A stretch of 64,000 nucleotides of DNA from Flavobacterium rakeshii. Lineage in GTDB: Bacteria; Bacteroidota; Bacteroidia; Flavobacteriales; Flavobacteriaceae. Positions 33,816 to 41,937 of the stretch are shown piece after piece. Location of the stretch: assembly GCF_009741375.1 (NCBI RefSeq), contig NZ_WOWP01000001.1:1-64000 (forward strand), read 5' to 3'. Under the pieces are notes generated by a model, which worked only from the letters and a program-made list of their open reading frames with translations, was not told the origin of the DNA and searched no databases. Position 1 is the stretch's first letter; each line of letters opens with the position of its first letter. The translations under genes were made by a program, and so were the position numbers.

Positions 33816-34304
33816 ATGAAAACCAACCTTTATGATGCGCTGTTAAAAGCGAAGGAAGCAAAAACAAAACCCAGTACTATTAATTTTAAATATAGTACGG
33901 TTTACAGAGGCGAACCAAAAATGGTAGAGGCCAAAATTGATCTGACTAACAGTTCAAAAATTACTGCAAAAGTCACTAAGTTTTCCGGTTATAATGAAAA
34001 CTATATCAAAAGAAAATTAAATAGTGAACTTAAGGCTCATCATAATTTTCTATTACCCCTACCTAAAGTAAATGAATACATTAGAGTATTAAACAATCCG
34101 GACATACCTACTAATACAACAATATCACAAGGAACCAAGTATTATTCGGTAAGTGATACGGCTAGTGGAGGTGTAATTTTTTGTCAGGGAAGAAAACTTA
34201 ATAAAAGTTTTCATAGTGAATATGTATCTACTCAAAACGAAACCTGTGAGGGTGGTAATACTTCAATGTGGTATAGTATTTACAAATTAACACAGGAGCT
34301 ATGA
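33816..34304 (+). CDS. unknown protein, first of an overlapping pair
   Basis: A 162-aa cytoplasmic-type protein (no signal peptide) with a beta-rich core and no recognised motif. It overlaps the next start by 4 bp (ATGA), so both are coupled. AT-rich like its neighbours. It begins about 100 bp behind the terminator at 33,684, with a near-match -7 sequence TAACTTTA upstream, but without the operator seen at the other promoters. Confidence 0.55.
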   Translation: MKTNLYDALLKAKEAKTKPSTINFKYSTVYRGEPKMVEAKIDLTNSSKITAKVTKFSGYNENYIKRKLNSELKAHHNFLLPLPKVNEYIRVLNNPDIPTNTTISQGTKYYSVSDTASGGVIFCQGRKLNKSFHSEYVSTQNETCEGGNTSMWYSIYKLTQEL

Positions 34305-35893
34305 AAAAAAATATTTTTATAAAAAGTGCCATTATTGTTTGTACTGCCATTTTATTTGGATCGTGTGCAAGCCCTAAATTTAGCAACCTTATAAGAGGGA
34401 AATACAAGTACAAACCTCTTGATGAAAAAACCTCAAACATAGTAAGTGTAAATGTAGGAGTGCTGCCATTACCAAAACCATCTCAAAAAAAAGAGGAAAA
34501 ACCTGTATACTTAACCGATTTGAGAGATTCATTACCACATGTATACATGAAATTACTATCTGAAAAAGAAAAAGATCCTAAAAAATTTATAGACTTACTG
34601 AAACTACCTATTAGTGATTCTGAAAAAGAAGATAATCCAACAAAATTAGAAACCGATTTTACTACTTTCCAAATTCGTTTTGTTTTTTCAAACACAAAAC
34701 AATATTATAAGCACAAAGACTTTATGCATCCTAATACCAGACTGGAGTTTTTAGACACCAGTTTGAAAATTACTCAAGGACCTGCCTTTATTTATTCTGT
34801 AGATAAAATGGAAAATGAATTTGAAGAAATTGATTTTGGAACCGCTCAGCGTACTCAGGATGTAAAATTCAATTCAAAACTAACAGGAACTGCCGGAGCC
34901 GGAACAAATAATACTTATATAGAGGGAAACAACAGTAATACAGACCTGGATAGAAGTACAACTAACGTTAAAAATGTATATGATGAAAACGGGAATTTAC
35001 TGGGAAGCATTGGCCGAAATGGTACTATAAATAAATCCAAAAGCAGTACAAACGAAAACACTGCATCACAAAATGCAAATTTAGGAGCAGAAGCGAGTTT
35101 AGAGTATGTAAATGGTGTAACCATTAACGAAGCTGTCGCGGTTAAATTAAAAAGGTTAAAGACTGGCTTCTCATTAGATCCAAAAAAACTTGTTATAAGT
35201 CAGCGCGGTAGGCCTATGGGAGATATATCAGATAATATATATGTCACTGCCACTCTCAAGTTAGATAATAATAATGACCAGCAAATGAACTATGTACAAG
35301 ACACTGACATTCATAATTTTAATAAATTATTTAATAAAACCCTTTTCAAGCCCGCAAGTGAGATAGAGGTTAACGAAAGAACCATTTCTTATATAAAAAA
35401 CTCATCAGCAAATAACATAATAATGAATGTACAATATGCCGGAGCAATAAGAGCTGTTGAAACTAAAGCAATACGTATCAAAAGTAGTAATAATGCACTT
35501 GAGTATGATGATAAGGTAACCTTTTACTGGTTTGATAAAAAAGCTGCCAATACAATTACAATAAACAAAAATGAATTTACTAAAAAGGAATATGAAATTA
35601 TCGCAAAAGATAATTATAATGTAAGCTATACCCTGTACATAGAATTAAATGAGAAAAGCAGTAAAAGTGTTAGGTTACTTAGTGGCGAAAACCCATTTGC
35701 TTTTTTAAACTGGATACAAAAAGTATTGCTTAATCCTGCAATAAAAAACTTACAGAGTGATAACTTTAATCTCTTTTTTGTTAATGACAAAGATGAAATT
35801 ATAGATGTAGTTAAGAAAACGGTTGATGATAAAGATATTAAACGTTTAAAAAGTATTGATATAAAAAGTATTAAACTAAATGTGGTAAATTAA
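34301..35893 (+). CDS. large lipoprotein of unknown function
   Basis: A 530-aa protein with a lipobox ending in Cys22 (LFGSCASPKF). The mature part contains a Gly/Asn/Thr/Ser-rich section around 195-265, with a stretch like NGNLLGSIGRNGTINKSKSS, and beta-rich sections on both sides. It is translationally coupled to the 162-aa protein. A surface or periplasmic assembly protein is possible; I recognise no family. It ends in a clear terminator. Confidence 0.65.
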   Translation: MKKNIFIKSAIIVCTAILFGSCASPKFSNLIRGKYKYKPLDEKTSNIVSVNVGVLPLPKPSQKKEEKPVYLTDLRDSLPHVYMKLLSEKEKDPKKFIDLLKLPISDSEKEDNPTKLETDFTTFQIRFVFSNTKQYYKHKDFMHPNTRLEFLDTSLKITQGPAFIYSVDKMENEFEEIDFGTAQRTQDVKFNSKLTGTAGAGTNNTYIEGNNSNTDLDRSTTNVKNVYDENGNLLGSIGRNGTINKSKSSTNENTASQNANLGAEASLEYVNGVTINEAVAVKLKRLKTGFSLDPKKLVISQRGRPMGDISDNIYVTATLKLDNNNDQQMNYVQDTDIHNFNKLFNKTLFKPASEIEVNERTISYIKNSSANNIIMNVQYAGAIRAVETKAIRIKSSNNALEYDDKVTFYWFDKKAANTITINKNEFTKKEYEIIAKDNYNVSYTLYIELNEKSSKSVRLLSGENPFAFLNWIQKVLLNPAIKNLQSDNFNLFFVNDKDEIIDVVKKTVDDKDIKRLKSIDIKSIKLNVVN

Positions 35894-35903
35894 AAACAAT
35901 TAA

Positions 35904-35926
35904 AAATCCCCTGTAAAAGGGGATTT
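35904..35926. terminator. terminator hairpin between convergent genes
   Basis: AAATCCCCT and its complement around GTAAA, followed by TTTATTTT. It lies between stops at 35,893 and 35,930. Confidence 0.8.
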
Positions 35927-35929
35927 ATT

Positions 35930-36430
35930 TTACCAGTCTTTACCCTGAGGCATTATGCTGAATATAAAATTAAAGTACTGGTCGTAGTAACTTAGCGAAC
36001 GGTAGTATCTTTCGCTGTCGCGTATTTCTCCGTTCTTTAATACATAATTGTTAATGGGGTATATTAGTATGCCGTCGGCAGGGTCATAACATTCCAGTTT
36101 GAAAATAGTTACCTTATACCTCCCCTCCTTAAACTCAATCATACCGGTACATATTCCACCCTCTGAAAAGAATGACGGATCGAGGATTTGCCTGTAACCG
36201 AAACGTTTTAAATCGTCGAGCGTATAGGAAATACAAAAGTCGAGCACGTCGTAATTAAAGTCTACATACTGGCATTTGCCCGTTAGTTTTATTTGTTTCA
36301 TCATCTCCTCAGGGGTTACCGTTCCCGGAAATACTTTCTCCCAAACCAGGTTTTCTTTTACAATAGTAAATCTATGCTGACCAAAACTCAGTAATGGCAA
36401 CATCAATAAAAGTAACAGCAGTTTTTTCAT
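35930..36430 (-). CDS. small secreted protein
   Basis: A 166-aa protein with a typical signal peptide (MKKLLLLLLMLPLLSFGQ, cleavage about 18). The following strand pattern with a VW-KVFPG motif and GKCQY..DFNYD recalls the DUF4468-like/TBP-like secreted proteins of Bacteroidota, but the match is by impression. Start preceded by AACCACCTT. Function unknown. Confidence 0.65.
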   Translation of the reverse strand: MKKLLLLLLMLPLLSFGQHRFTIVKENLVWEKVFPGTVTPEEMMKQIKLTGKCQYVDFNYDVLDFCISYTLDDLKRFGYRQILDPSFFSEGGICTGMIEFKEGRYKVTIFKLECYDPADGILIYPINNYVLKNGEIRDSERYYRSLSYYDQYFNFIFSIMPQGKDW

Positions 36431-36469
36431 AAGGTGGTTTTTAATTGGTTTTCAGGGAATACCAATCAA

Positions 36470-36990
36470 ATAGTTTGCCAAGAAAAGATTGCTTCGTGCC
36501 TCGCAATAACGCAGTGAGTTGTCATTTCGATACGCAATGCAATGGAGTGAGAAATCTAATCTATATACAAAGAGATTTCTCCACAAGGTCGAAATGGAAA
36601 TGGGATTCTTCCTAACGTCAGAATGACAAACCGTAACCATAAATAGATTGCTTCGTACCTCGTAATAACGCTGTGTGCTGTCATTTCGATACGCAATGTA
36701 ATGGGGTGAGAAATCTAAATACAAAAAGATTTCTCCACAAGGTCGAAATGGAAATGAGATTCTTCCTATCGTCAGAATGACATACAGAACCATAAATAGA
36801 TTACTTCGTACCTCGTAATGACGTTGTGTGCTGTCATTTCGATACGCAATGTAATGGAGTGAGAAATCTAAATACAAAGAGATTTCTCCACAAGGGCGAA
36901 ATGGAAATGAGATTCTTCCTATCATCAGAATAATATACAGAGTCTAATAATAGATTGCCACGTCGTTCCTCCTCGCAATGACACAGAGGT
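36470..36990. repeat. array of short interspersed repeats, ~155-bp units
   Basis: Three tandem units (landmark GCTTCGT or ACTTCGT at 36,491, 36,650 and 36,803; periods 159 and 153) made of TGTCATTTCGATACGCAATG, GAGTGAGAAATCT, AGATTTCTCCACAAGG and GTCAGAATGACA pieces, then a final GCCACGTCGTTCCTCCTCG piece. The long minus-strand ORF across it (36,452-36,925) translates three copies of the same repeat and is not a gene. Confidence 0.9.
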
Positions 36991-37010
36991 ATTATAATAG
37001 ACTACTAAAA

Positions 37011-37042
37011 CAAAACCCCTTAGTGAAAGCTAAGGGGTTTTG
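37011..37042. terminator. terminator hairpin
   Basis: A perfect 13-bp stem CAAAACCCCTTAG with a 6-base loop. It stands between the repeat array and the membrane protein gene at 37,104 and carries the common CCCTTAG core. Confidence 0.8.
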
Positions 37043-37103
37043 TTTATTTTTAAATTTTTAGATATTTCGGCTACACTGCGTTTCGCTCAATATGACAGAA
37101 AAA

Positions 37104-37454
37104 TTAATTCCCGAAGAATTCTATTTTCATAGTACCTCCGGCAACCGAAGCTACTTTTGCATATACTTTATCTTTCTTTACCCTTTTGTAAAGGTCTTTA
37201 TCATTTATTACAGCAAGCTGATCCTGCTTTGAGGTGTCCTGCTTAGCATACACCAGTACAGTTGTACCATCGGGCTGAGGTATCATTTCCAGTTTATCGG
37301 CATAACGTAGCCCAAATTTCTCTACAAGCTCCTGTAGATTTGCACTGTATTCTGGTTTATTACCTGGTTTTATATAGCTTGAATTTCTTTTGCTCCACTC
37401 GCGGGAAACAAAGTAAATTACAAGAGCCGCTCCCATTACTACAAAAAGTTCCAT
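37104..37454 (-). CDS. small membrane-anchored protein
   Basis: The ATG at 37,454 (MELFVVMGAALVIYFV) is preferred over the TTG at 37,472, because that TTG lies within a perfect -7 box. The 116-aa protein has one N-terminal membrane helix and a soluble domain of about 85 aa. Family unknown; proteins of this build are common in Flavobacteriaceae. Confidence 0.65.
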   Translation of the reverse strand: MELFVVMGAALVIYFVSREWSKRNSSYIKPGNKPEYSANLQELVEKFGLRYADKLEMIPQPDGTTVLVYAKQDTSKQDQLAVINDKDLYKRVKKDKVYAKVASVAGGTMKIEFFGN

Positions 37455-37469
37455 AATTATAAATTTTCC

Positions 37470-37477
37470 CAAATGTA
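37470..37477 (-). promoter_or_regulatory. -7 box TACATTTG
   Basis: Perfect TAnnTTTG on the minus strand, 15 bp before the chosen ATG. Confidence 0.55.
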
Positions 37478-37559
37478 AAAATTAAGGGAATACAACAAAG
37501 AAAAAAGTACTGTATTTTGAGTTTCTTTACGCTACAGAGCCTAAGGACGGTTCCTTACT

Positions 37560-37735
37560 CTTATGCTAATACTCCTGCTGTCATTTCGATACGGAATGAA
37601 ATGGAGTGAGAAATCTATGTACAAAGAGAGATTTCTCCTATCGTCGAAATGGAAATGAGATTCTTCCTATCGTCAGAATGACATACAGTGCCTTTTATAG
37701 ATTGCTTCGTGCTTCGAAATAACGTGGTGTATTAT
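37560..37735. repeat. short interspersed repeat unit
   Basis: One unit of the type found at 36,470: TGTCATTTCGATACGGAATG, GAGTGAGAAATCT, AGATTTCTCCTATCGTCG, GTCAGAATGACA and GATTGCTTCGTGC in order. Confidence 0.85.
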
Positions 37736-37742
37736 ACTTTAT

Positions 37743-38303
37743 CTATTGTTCTTCCTCCTGCTTTATGGCTAATTTTTCAATAATAAAATCTTTAAGATGA
37801 GGATCATCAAAGCTAATGTTGTTTAATGCCAACATAATACTCCTGTCTATCTTCCTGAACAGGGACTTTTTCACATAGTAATACTCATCCTTATATTTAA
37901 AGAATATAGATCTTTTATGAAGTTTATCTGATAACGAGAAATTATTGTAAATGGTTAAACCCAGAGTATCAGCAACCACATTTTTTAAATATCCGTTTTC
38001 TTCAGTTCGTTCCAGTCTTATATTTTTTTCGTTAGCTTTTAAATCCATATACTTCAGATTTTTATCGCCCAGGTAAATAGCAGTGTCGGGAGTTTTTATA
38101 TGGCTGTTTTGTATTACAAAACGTGATGTTATTTTTTGGTTATTGTAAACAATATAACCCGAAAGCGTATCAGGATAGTATATTAACGACGGAGCCGGAA
38201 TACTTTTTGGCAACAGTAAAAAGAACAGAAAAGAATTTCCTTGTTGGGAATACACACACAAAGGAAACAACAGTAGTACTAAAAGAAGCTTAATGTTTTT
38301 CAT
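37743..38303 (-). CDS. secreted protein of unknown function
   Basis: A 186-aa protein with a signal peptide (MKNIKLLLVLLLFPLCVYSQ) followed by a short hydrophobic stretch. The mature part is beta-rich with charged C-terminus. The start is preceded by ACACCTTACAGCT. I recognise no family. Confidence 0.65.
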   Translation of the reverse strand: MKNIKLLLVLLLFPLCVYSQQGNSFLFFLLLPKSIPAPSLIYYPDTLSGYIVYNNQKITSRFVIQNSHIKTPDTAIYLGDKNLKYMDLKANEKNIRLERTEENGYLKNVVADTLGLTIYNNFSLSDKLHKRSIFFKYKDEYYYVKKSLFRKIDRSIMLALNNISFDDPHLKDFIIEKLAIKQEEEQ

Positions 38304-38379
38304 AGCTGTAAGGTGTTAATCACATATATTGTAAAGTTACACTTTTTAGGTATTACTTTTAAAAGTTATGAAAAACAAA

Positions 38380-38405
38380 AAACCCTTAGATTTCTCTAAG
38401 GGTTT
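38380..38405 (-). terminator. terminator after tRNA-His
   Basis: AAACCCTTAGA, a 4-base loop, TCTAAGGGTTT. On the minus strand it begins about 10 bases after the tRNA end. Confidence 0.75.
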
Positions 38406-38414
38406 CTATTTAGG

Positions 38415-38489
<75 letters not shown>

Positions 38490-38505
38490 ATCTGTTTTGC
38501 GAGTG

Positions 38506-38537
38506 CAAATATAGTATAGCTCTACGTTTCCTGCAAA
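38506..38537 (-). promoter_or_regulatory. promoter of tRNA-His
   Basis: On the minus strand, TTTG (38,534-38,537), 20 bases, TATATTTG (38,506-38,513): a complete Bacteroidota housekeeping promoter, ending 17 bp before the tRNA. Confidence 0.85.
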
Positions 38538-38564
38538 TAAATATACAAAAAAAATTGCACTTTT

Positions 38565-39281
38565 TTACACTAAATCACTTAAGGTATTGACAGCCACATA
38601 CCTTTCAACCGTAAAGCCTTCGGCATATTCGCTGTTTATTAGCCTTCCTAAGTCCTGCGCGCGGTACAAAATGCTTTCTTTAAAGTTTTTTGTAGCGATT
38701 GGTGTAACAGGTTCGTCGCTGTTTGGATCATAAAATTGCGACTTATATGCCATAAGCGAAGCCACTTTTGTATCCATAAATCCGGTAACATCTACAACAA
38801 AGTCGGGCGTAAGGTTTTTCCACTGTATGTAATGGTATACCAGTTTAGGCCTGTAAGCCTGCTGAGGTTCTCCGTTAAGCTGGGTCTCTATTTTGCGAAG
38901 CCCCGAAAGGAAACACGCATCACTAACCAGTTTACTACCCTTACCGTGATCTATATGGCGGTCGTCTACCGCATTGCAAATAACGATTTCAGGCTGGTAC
39001 TTACGAATCATTTTGATAACCTCAAGCTGGTGTTTTTCATCGTTTGTAAAAAATCCGTCACGAAAACGCAGGTTCTCCCTTACGGAAACTCCCAGAATTT
39101 TAGCCGCTTCGGCAGCCTCTTCATCACGAATTTCGGCAGTACCGCGTGTGCCCAGTTCGCCACGGGTTAAGTCAACAATACCTACGGTTTTACCAAGGGA
39201 AATTTCTTTTGCTATGGTTGCTCCACAGCTTAGCTCCACATCATCAGGATGGGCGCCAAATACAAGTATATCGAGTTTCAT
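38565..39281 (-). CDS. bshB1: bacillithiol biosynthesis deacetylase BshB1
   Basis: A 238-aa PIG-L/LmbE-family zinc deacetylase. It removes acetyl from GlcNAc-malate, the second step of bacillithiol synthesis, in the cytoplasm. Visible motifs: AHPDDVE (His11, Asp14) at the N-terminus and DDRHIDHGKGS (His109, Asp111, His112), together the zinc-binding and catalytic residues; GELGTRGT is also typical. Length equals that of known BshB1 proteins. It has its own -7 box TATCTTTG at 39,302-39,309. Confidence 0.9.
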   Translation of the reverse strand: MKLDILVFGAHPDDVELSCGATIAKEISLGKTVGIVDLTRGELGTRGTAEIRDEEAAEAAKILGVSVRENLRFRDGFFTNDEKHQLEVIKMIRKYQPEIVICNAVDDRHIDHGKGSKLVSDACFLSGLRKIETQLNGEPQQAYRPKLVYHYIQWKNLTPDFVVDVTGFMDTKVASLMAYKSQFYDPNSDEPVTPIATKNFKESILYRAQDLGRLINSEYAEGFTVERYVAVNTLSDLV

Positions 39282-39301
39282 TATTATTTTTTTGAGTGCT
39301 G

Positions 39302-39309
39302 CAAAGATA
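39302..39309 (-). promoter_or_regulatory. -7 box TATCTTTG of bshB1
   Basis: Perfect TAnnTTTG match on the minus strand, 21 bp before the ATG. Confidence 0.6.
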
Positions 39310-39374
39310 CGGACTTTGGTTTATATAGAGTAACCTTAGAGATGCTTGTATATACTGAGATTATTTCATCAGTT

Positions 39375-40110
39375 GGGCTTTTCAGCCTCGTGTTTCGACT
39401 CCACTTCGTTGCGCTTAAAATAACATACTGTACTCTATAAATTGCTTCGTGCCTAGTAATAACGTAGCACTTTGTCATTTCGATACGGAATAAAATGGAG
39501 TGAGAAATCTAAATACAAAGAGATTTCTCCTATCGTCGAAATGACATAGAATGCCTTATATAGATTGCTTCGTGCCTAGTAATAACGTAGCGTTTTGTCA
39601 TTTCGATACGGAATGAAATGGAGTGAGAAATCTAAATACAAAGAGATTTCTCCACAAGGTCGAAATGGAAATGAGATTCTTCCTGCCGTCAGAATGACAA
39701 GCAGAGCCATAAATAGATTGCCACGTCGTTCCTCCCCCGCAATGACAAATGTCTTTGTCCTTTTGTCTTGACACAAAAGAACCAAAAAGTCAGGGGTAAT
39801 GCCGTTTGCTTACTCCTGCTGTCATTCTGATTGCAGCGATAGCGGAAAGAAGAATCTAATCTATGCATAAAGAGAGATTTCTCCTATCGTCGAAATGACA
39901 TAGAGTGCCTTTTATAGTTTGCTTCGTTCCTCGCAATGACGTAGTGCTTTGTCATTTCGATACGGAATGAAATGGAGTGAGAAATCTAAATACAAAGAGA
40001 TTTCTCCTATCGTCGAAATGACATACAGTACCTTTAATCGTTTACTTCGTGCCTAGTAATAACGGAGTGCTTTGTCATTCTGACGAAAGGAGAATCTCAT
40101 TTAAAATTTA
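39375..40110. repeat. large cluster of short interspersed repeats
   Basis: Between bshB1 and menF. At least five units containing GATTGCTTCGTGCC or variants, TGTCATTTCGATACGGAATG, GAGTGAGAAATCT, AGATTTCTCCTATCGTCG, GTCAGAATGACA, and one copy each of the CTTTTGT/ACAAAAG hairpin part and of CAGTTGGGCTTTTCAGCCTC. No plausible gene; ORFs here are repeat translations. Confidence 0.9.
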
Positions 40111-40136
40111 AAATTCACCATTTAGAATAAAAACAA

Positions 40137-41198
40137 CTAAAGTACCCTTCGCATGGTCATACTCTTGTTTACTGTTTCTATAAATTCCTTTTCGGGGTTA
40201 CTGTCTTTAGTAATACCACAACCTATAAACAACTGAGCCACATTGCCGTTTACCTTCATGCAACGCAGGTTTACAAACAAATCTGTTTGGGCAGGTTTAC
40301 CCGTTGCAAAATCACGGTTTAACTCCCCCAGGAAACCCGAATAGTATTCGCGGTCATACTCTTCGTTGTCCAGTATAAACTGCTTAGCTTCGGTTTTTGG
40401 GAGTCCGCATACGGCAGGTGTTGGGTGCAGGGTTTGCAGTACTTCCTTTAAAAGGGAAACCTCCTTAAGTTCTGCCGAAATATCGGTTTTAATATGCACT
40501 ATGTTACCCGCTCTAAAGGTGTAAGGCTGGGTGGTAGTAATCTGGGTGGTGTAATCCTTTAATTCGTTTAAAATAAAGTCGGTCACAAACTGTTGTTCCT
40601 CCTTTTCCTTATTTTCCCAAACGGCTTCCTCCCCTTCTCTATACAGCTGGGTTCCGGCAAGGGCTACGGTATGTATGGTATGGTTTTGTGCTTTAAGGAG
40701 CTGTTCCGGCGTTGCCCCCATCCACAATCCGCTTACGGGATGGAAAAACATATACTTAAATGCATTGGGATAAGCATACAGTAGGTTTTGGTATACCTTA
40801 GTTATATCGGTTACCGAAAGCTGCGCCATCTCACTGCGCGATGCTACCAGTTTACCAAATGCTCCTGTTTTTATAGCCGTAACACATCGGGTAACCAAAT
40901 CTTCAAAGCCCAACTTAGCCTCAGGGTTTATTGCCACAGGCTGAGGTTCGGCGGGAGCAAACCCGTTTGCCTCTATCGTTACCGTTATCACATCGCTTTC
41001 CTGCATTGGGATAAACAGGTATTTATCACCTTCAAACGGAGCGAACACAAAGCCCTGCTGGGTAAAATCGGTTAGGTAATATTCCTCAATATTGGTTTGG
41101 AAAATTCCGGTTACGGTAGCACTGCCCGGCTTGCTATAAACAGCAAACGGACGCTGCTCCTGTAACTGGTTTTGTATTTTTAAAAGTAAATCGGTCAT
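40137..41198 (-). CDS. menF: isochorismate synthase
   Basis: A 353-aa chorismate-binding enzyme that turns chorismate into isochorismate for menaquinone. Motifs in order: GATPEQLL, TVALAGTQ, KEEQQFV, VCGLPKTEA, YDREYYSGFLGE, FVNLRCM and the C-terminal GCGITKDSNPEKEF with ET--K, the classic ADIC/isochorismate synthase core with Mg-binding glutamates. Length is that of the short, flavobacterial-type isochorismate synthases. It is upstream (on the minus strand) from nothing else in the pathway except the MenI-like gene 108 bp before it, which strongly suggests menaquinone rather than siderophore use. Confidence 0.9.
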   Translation of the reverse strand: MTDLLLKIQNQLQEQRPFAVYSKPGSATVTGIFQTNIEEYYLTDFTQQGFVFAPFEGDKYLFIPMQESDVITVTIEANGFAPAEPQPVAINPEAKLGFEDLVTRCVTAIKTGAFGKLVASRSEMAQLSVTDITKVYQNLLYAYPNAFKYMFFHPVSGLWMGATPEQLLKAQNHTIHTVALAGTQLYREGEEAVWENKEKEEQQFVTDFILNELKDYTTQITTTQPYTFRAGNIVHIKTDISAELKEVSLLKEVLQTLHPTPAVCGLPKTEAKQFILDNEEYDREYYSGFLGELNRDFATGKPAQTDLFVNLRCMKVNGNVAQLFIGCGITKDSNPEKEFIETVNKSMTMRRVL

Positions 41199-41306
41199 TA
41201 TTTATGTGTATTCGTGGATTTGATTATTTGGTTATTTGATACACTCCGTCCCCCAAGCGGGAAACTCATACATGCATTCAAATAAACAGATAACCGAATT
41301 AACAAA

Positions 41307-41732
41307 TCATCGTTTTCTTGGCAAAATCATATTGGTAATCTTGCAAAGCGAAATAAGGCGTCCCTGCTCATCGGTTATTTTAACCTCCCACAGGTGCAGG
41401 CTCCTTCCCTGGTGCACTATTCTTGCCGTACCGGTTACCACTCCGTCGCGCTTAGCACGCACGTGGTTGGCACTTATTTCTATACCTCTTGCCTCCTGCA
41501 CTTCGGGGTTTACAAACAGTAACGATGCCGCACTGCCCACACTTTCGGCAAGGGCTACCGTAGCACCGCCATGCAGCAGTCCCATTGGCTGGTGCACACT
41601 TGGATTAACCGGCATTTTAGCTTCCAGAAAGCCTTCGCCGGCATCGGTATACACTATATTAAGGGTTTCCATTAAGGTATTTTTCGCAAAATCGTTGCAC
41701 ATTTTCAGTGCCTTTTCTTTATCAAATGCCAT
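41307..41732 (-). CDS. menI: hotdog thioesterase, likely DHNA-CoA hydrolase
   Basis: A 141-aa hotdog-fold enzyme. The core PVNPSVHQPMGLLHGGATVALAE carries Gln48, His54 and Glu63, the same positions as in E. coli MenI (YdiI), and the overall length fits. MenI releases CoA from 1,4-dihydroxy-2-naphthoyl-CoA in menaquinone synthesis. The neighbour menF supports this role over a generic PaaI-type thioesterase; the symbol is therefore inferred from motif plus context. Confidence 0.75.
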   Translation of the reverse strand: MAFDKEKALKMCNDFAKNTLMETLNIVYTDAGEGFLEAKMPVNPSVHQPMGLLHGGATVALAESVGSAASLLFVNPEVQEARGIEISANHVRAKRDGVVTGTARIVHQGRSLHLWEVKITDEQGRLISLCKITNMILPRKR

Positions 41733-41937
41733 GTATAATAATTTAAAGGGTAAAGTTACAAAAAGCCCTGTACAGTTATATAAATGACATGAGATAATAG
41801 ACTGAAGAATGTTTTAAGTAATGAAATTTAAATTTTGTGCGGATTATCCATAAACTAAATGACAATTTTCTCCGTTTACCATACAGCCGCTTTTTTACTT
41901 TTTAAATTAATGCTACATTTACCAAAAATTGTTATTT

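Noticed and set aside
36452-36925. 157-aa minus-strand ORF
   Set aside because: It translates three copies of the same intergenic repeat with identical peptide units; no start context and no protein-like composition.
37455-37472. TTG start for the membrane protein at 37,104
   Set aside because: It overlaps the TACATTTG box; the ATG at 37,454 begins at the membrane helix.
39375-40110. CRISPR-like array
   Set aside because: Repeated modules vary in order and spacing, and sequences between them are themselves repeats.
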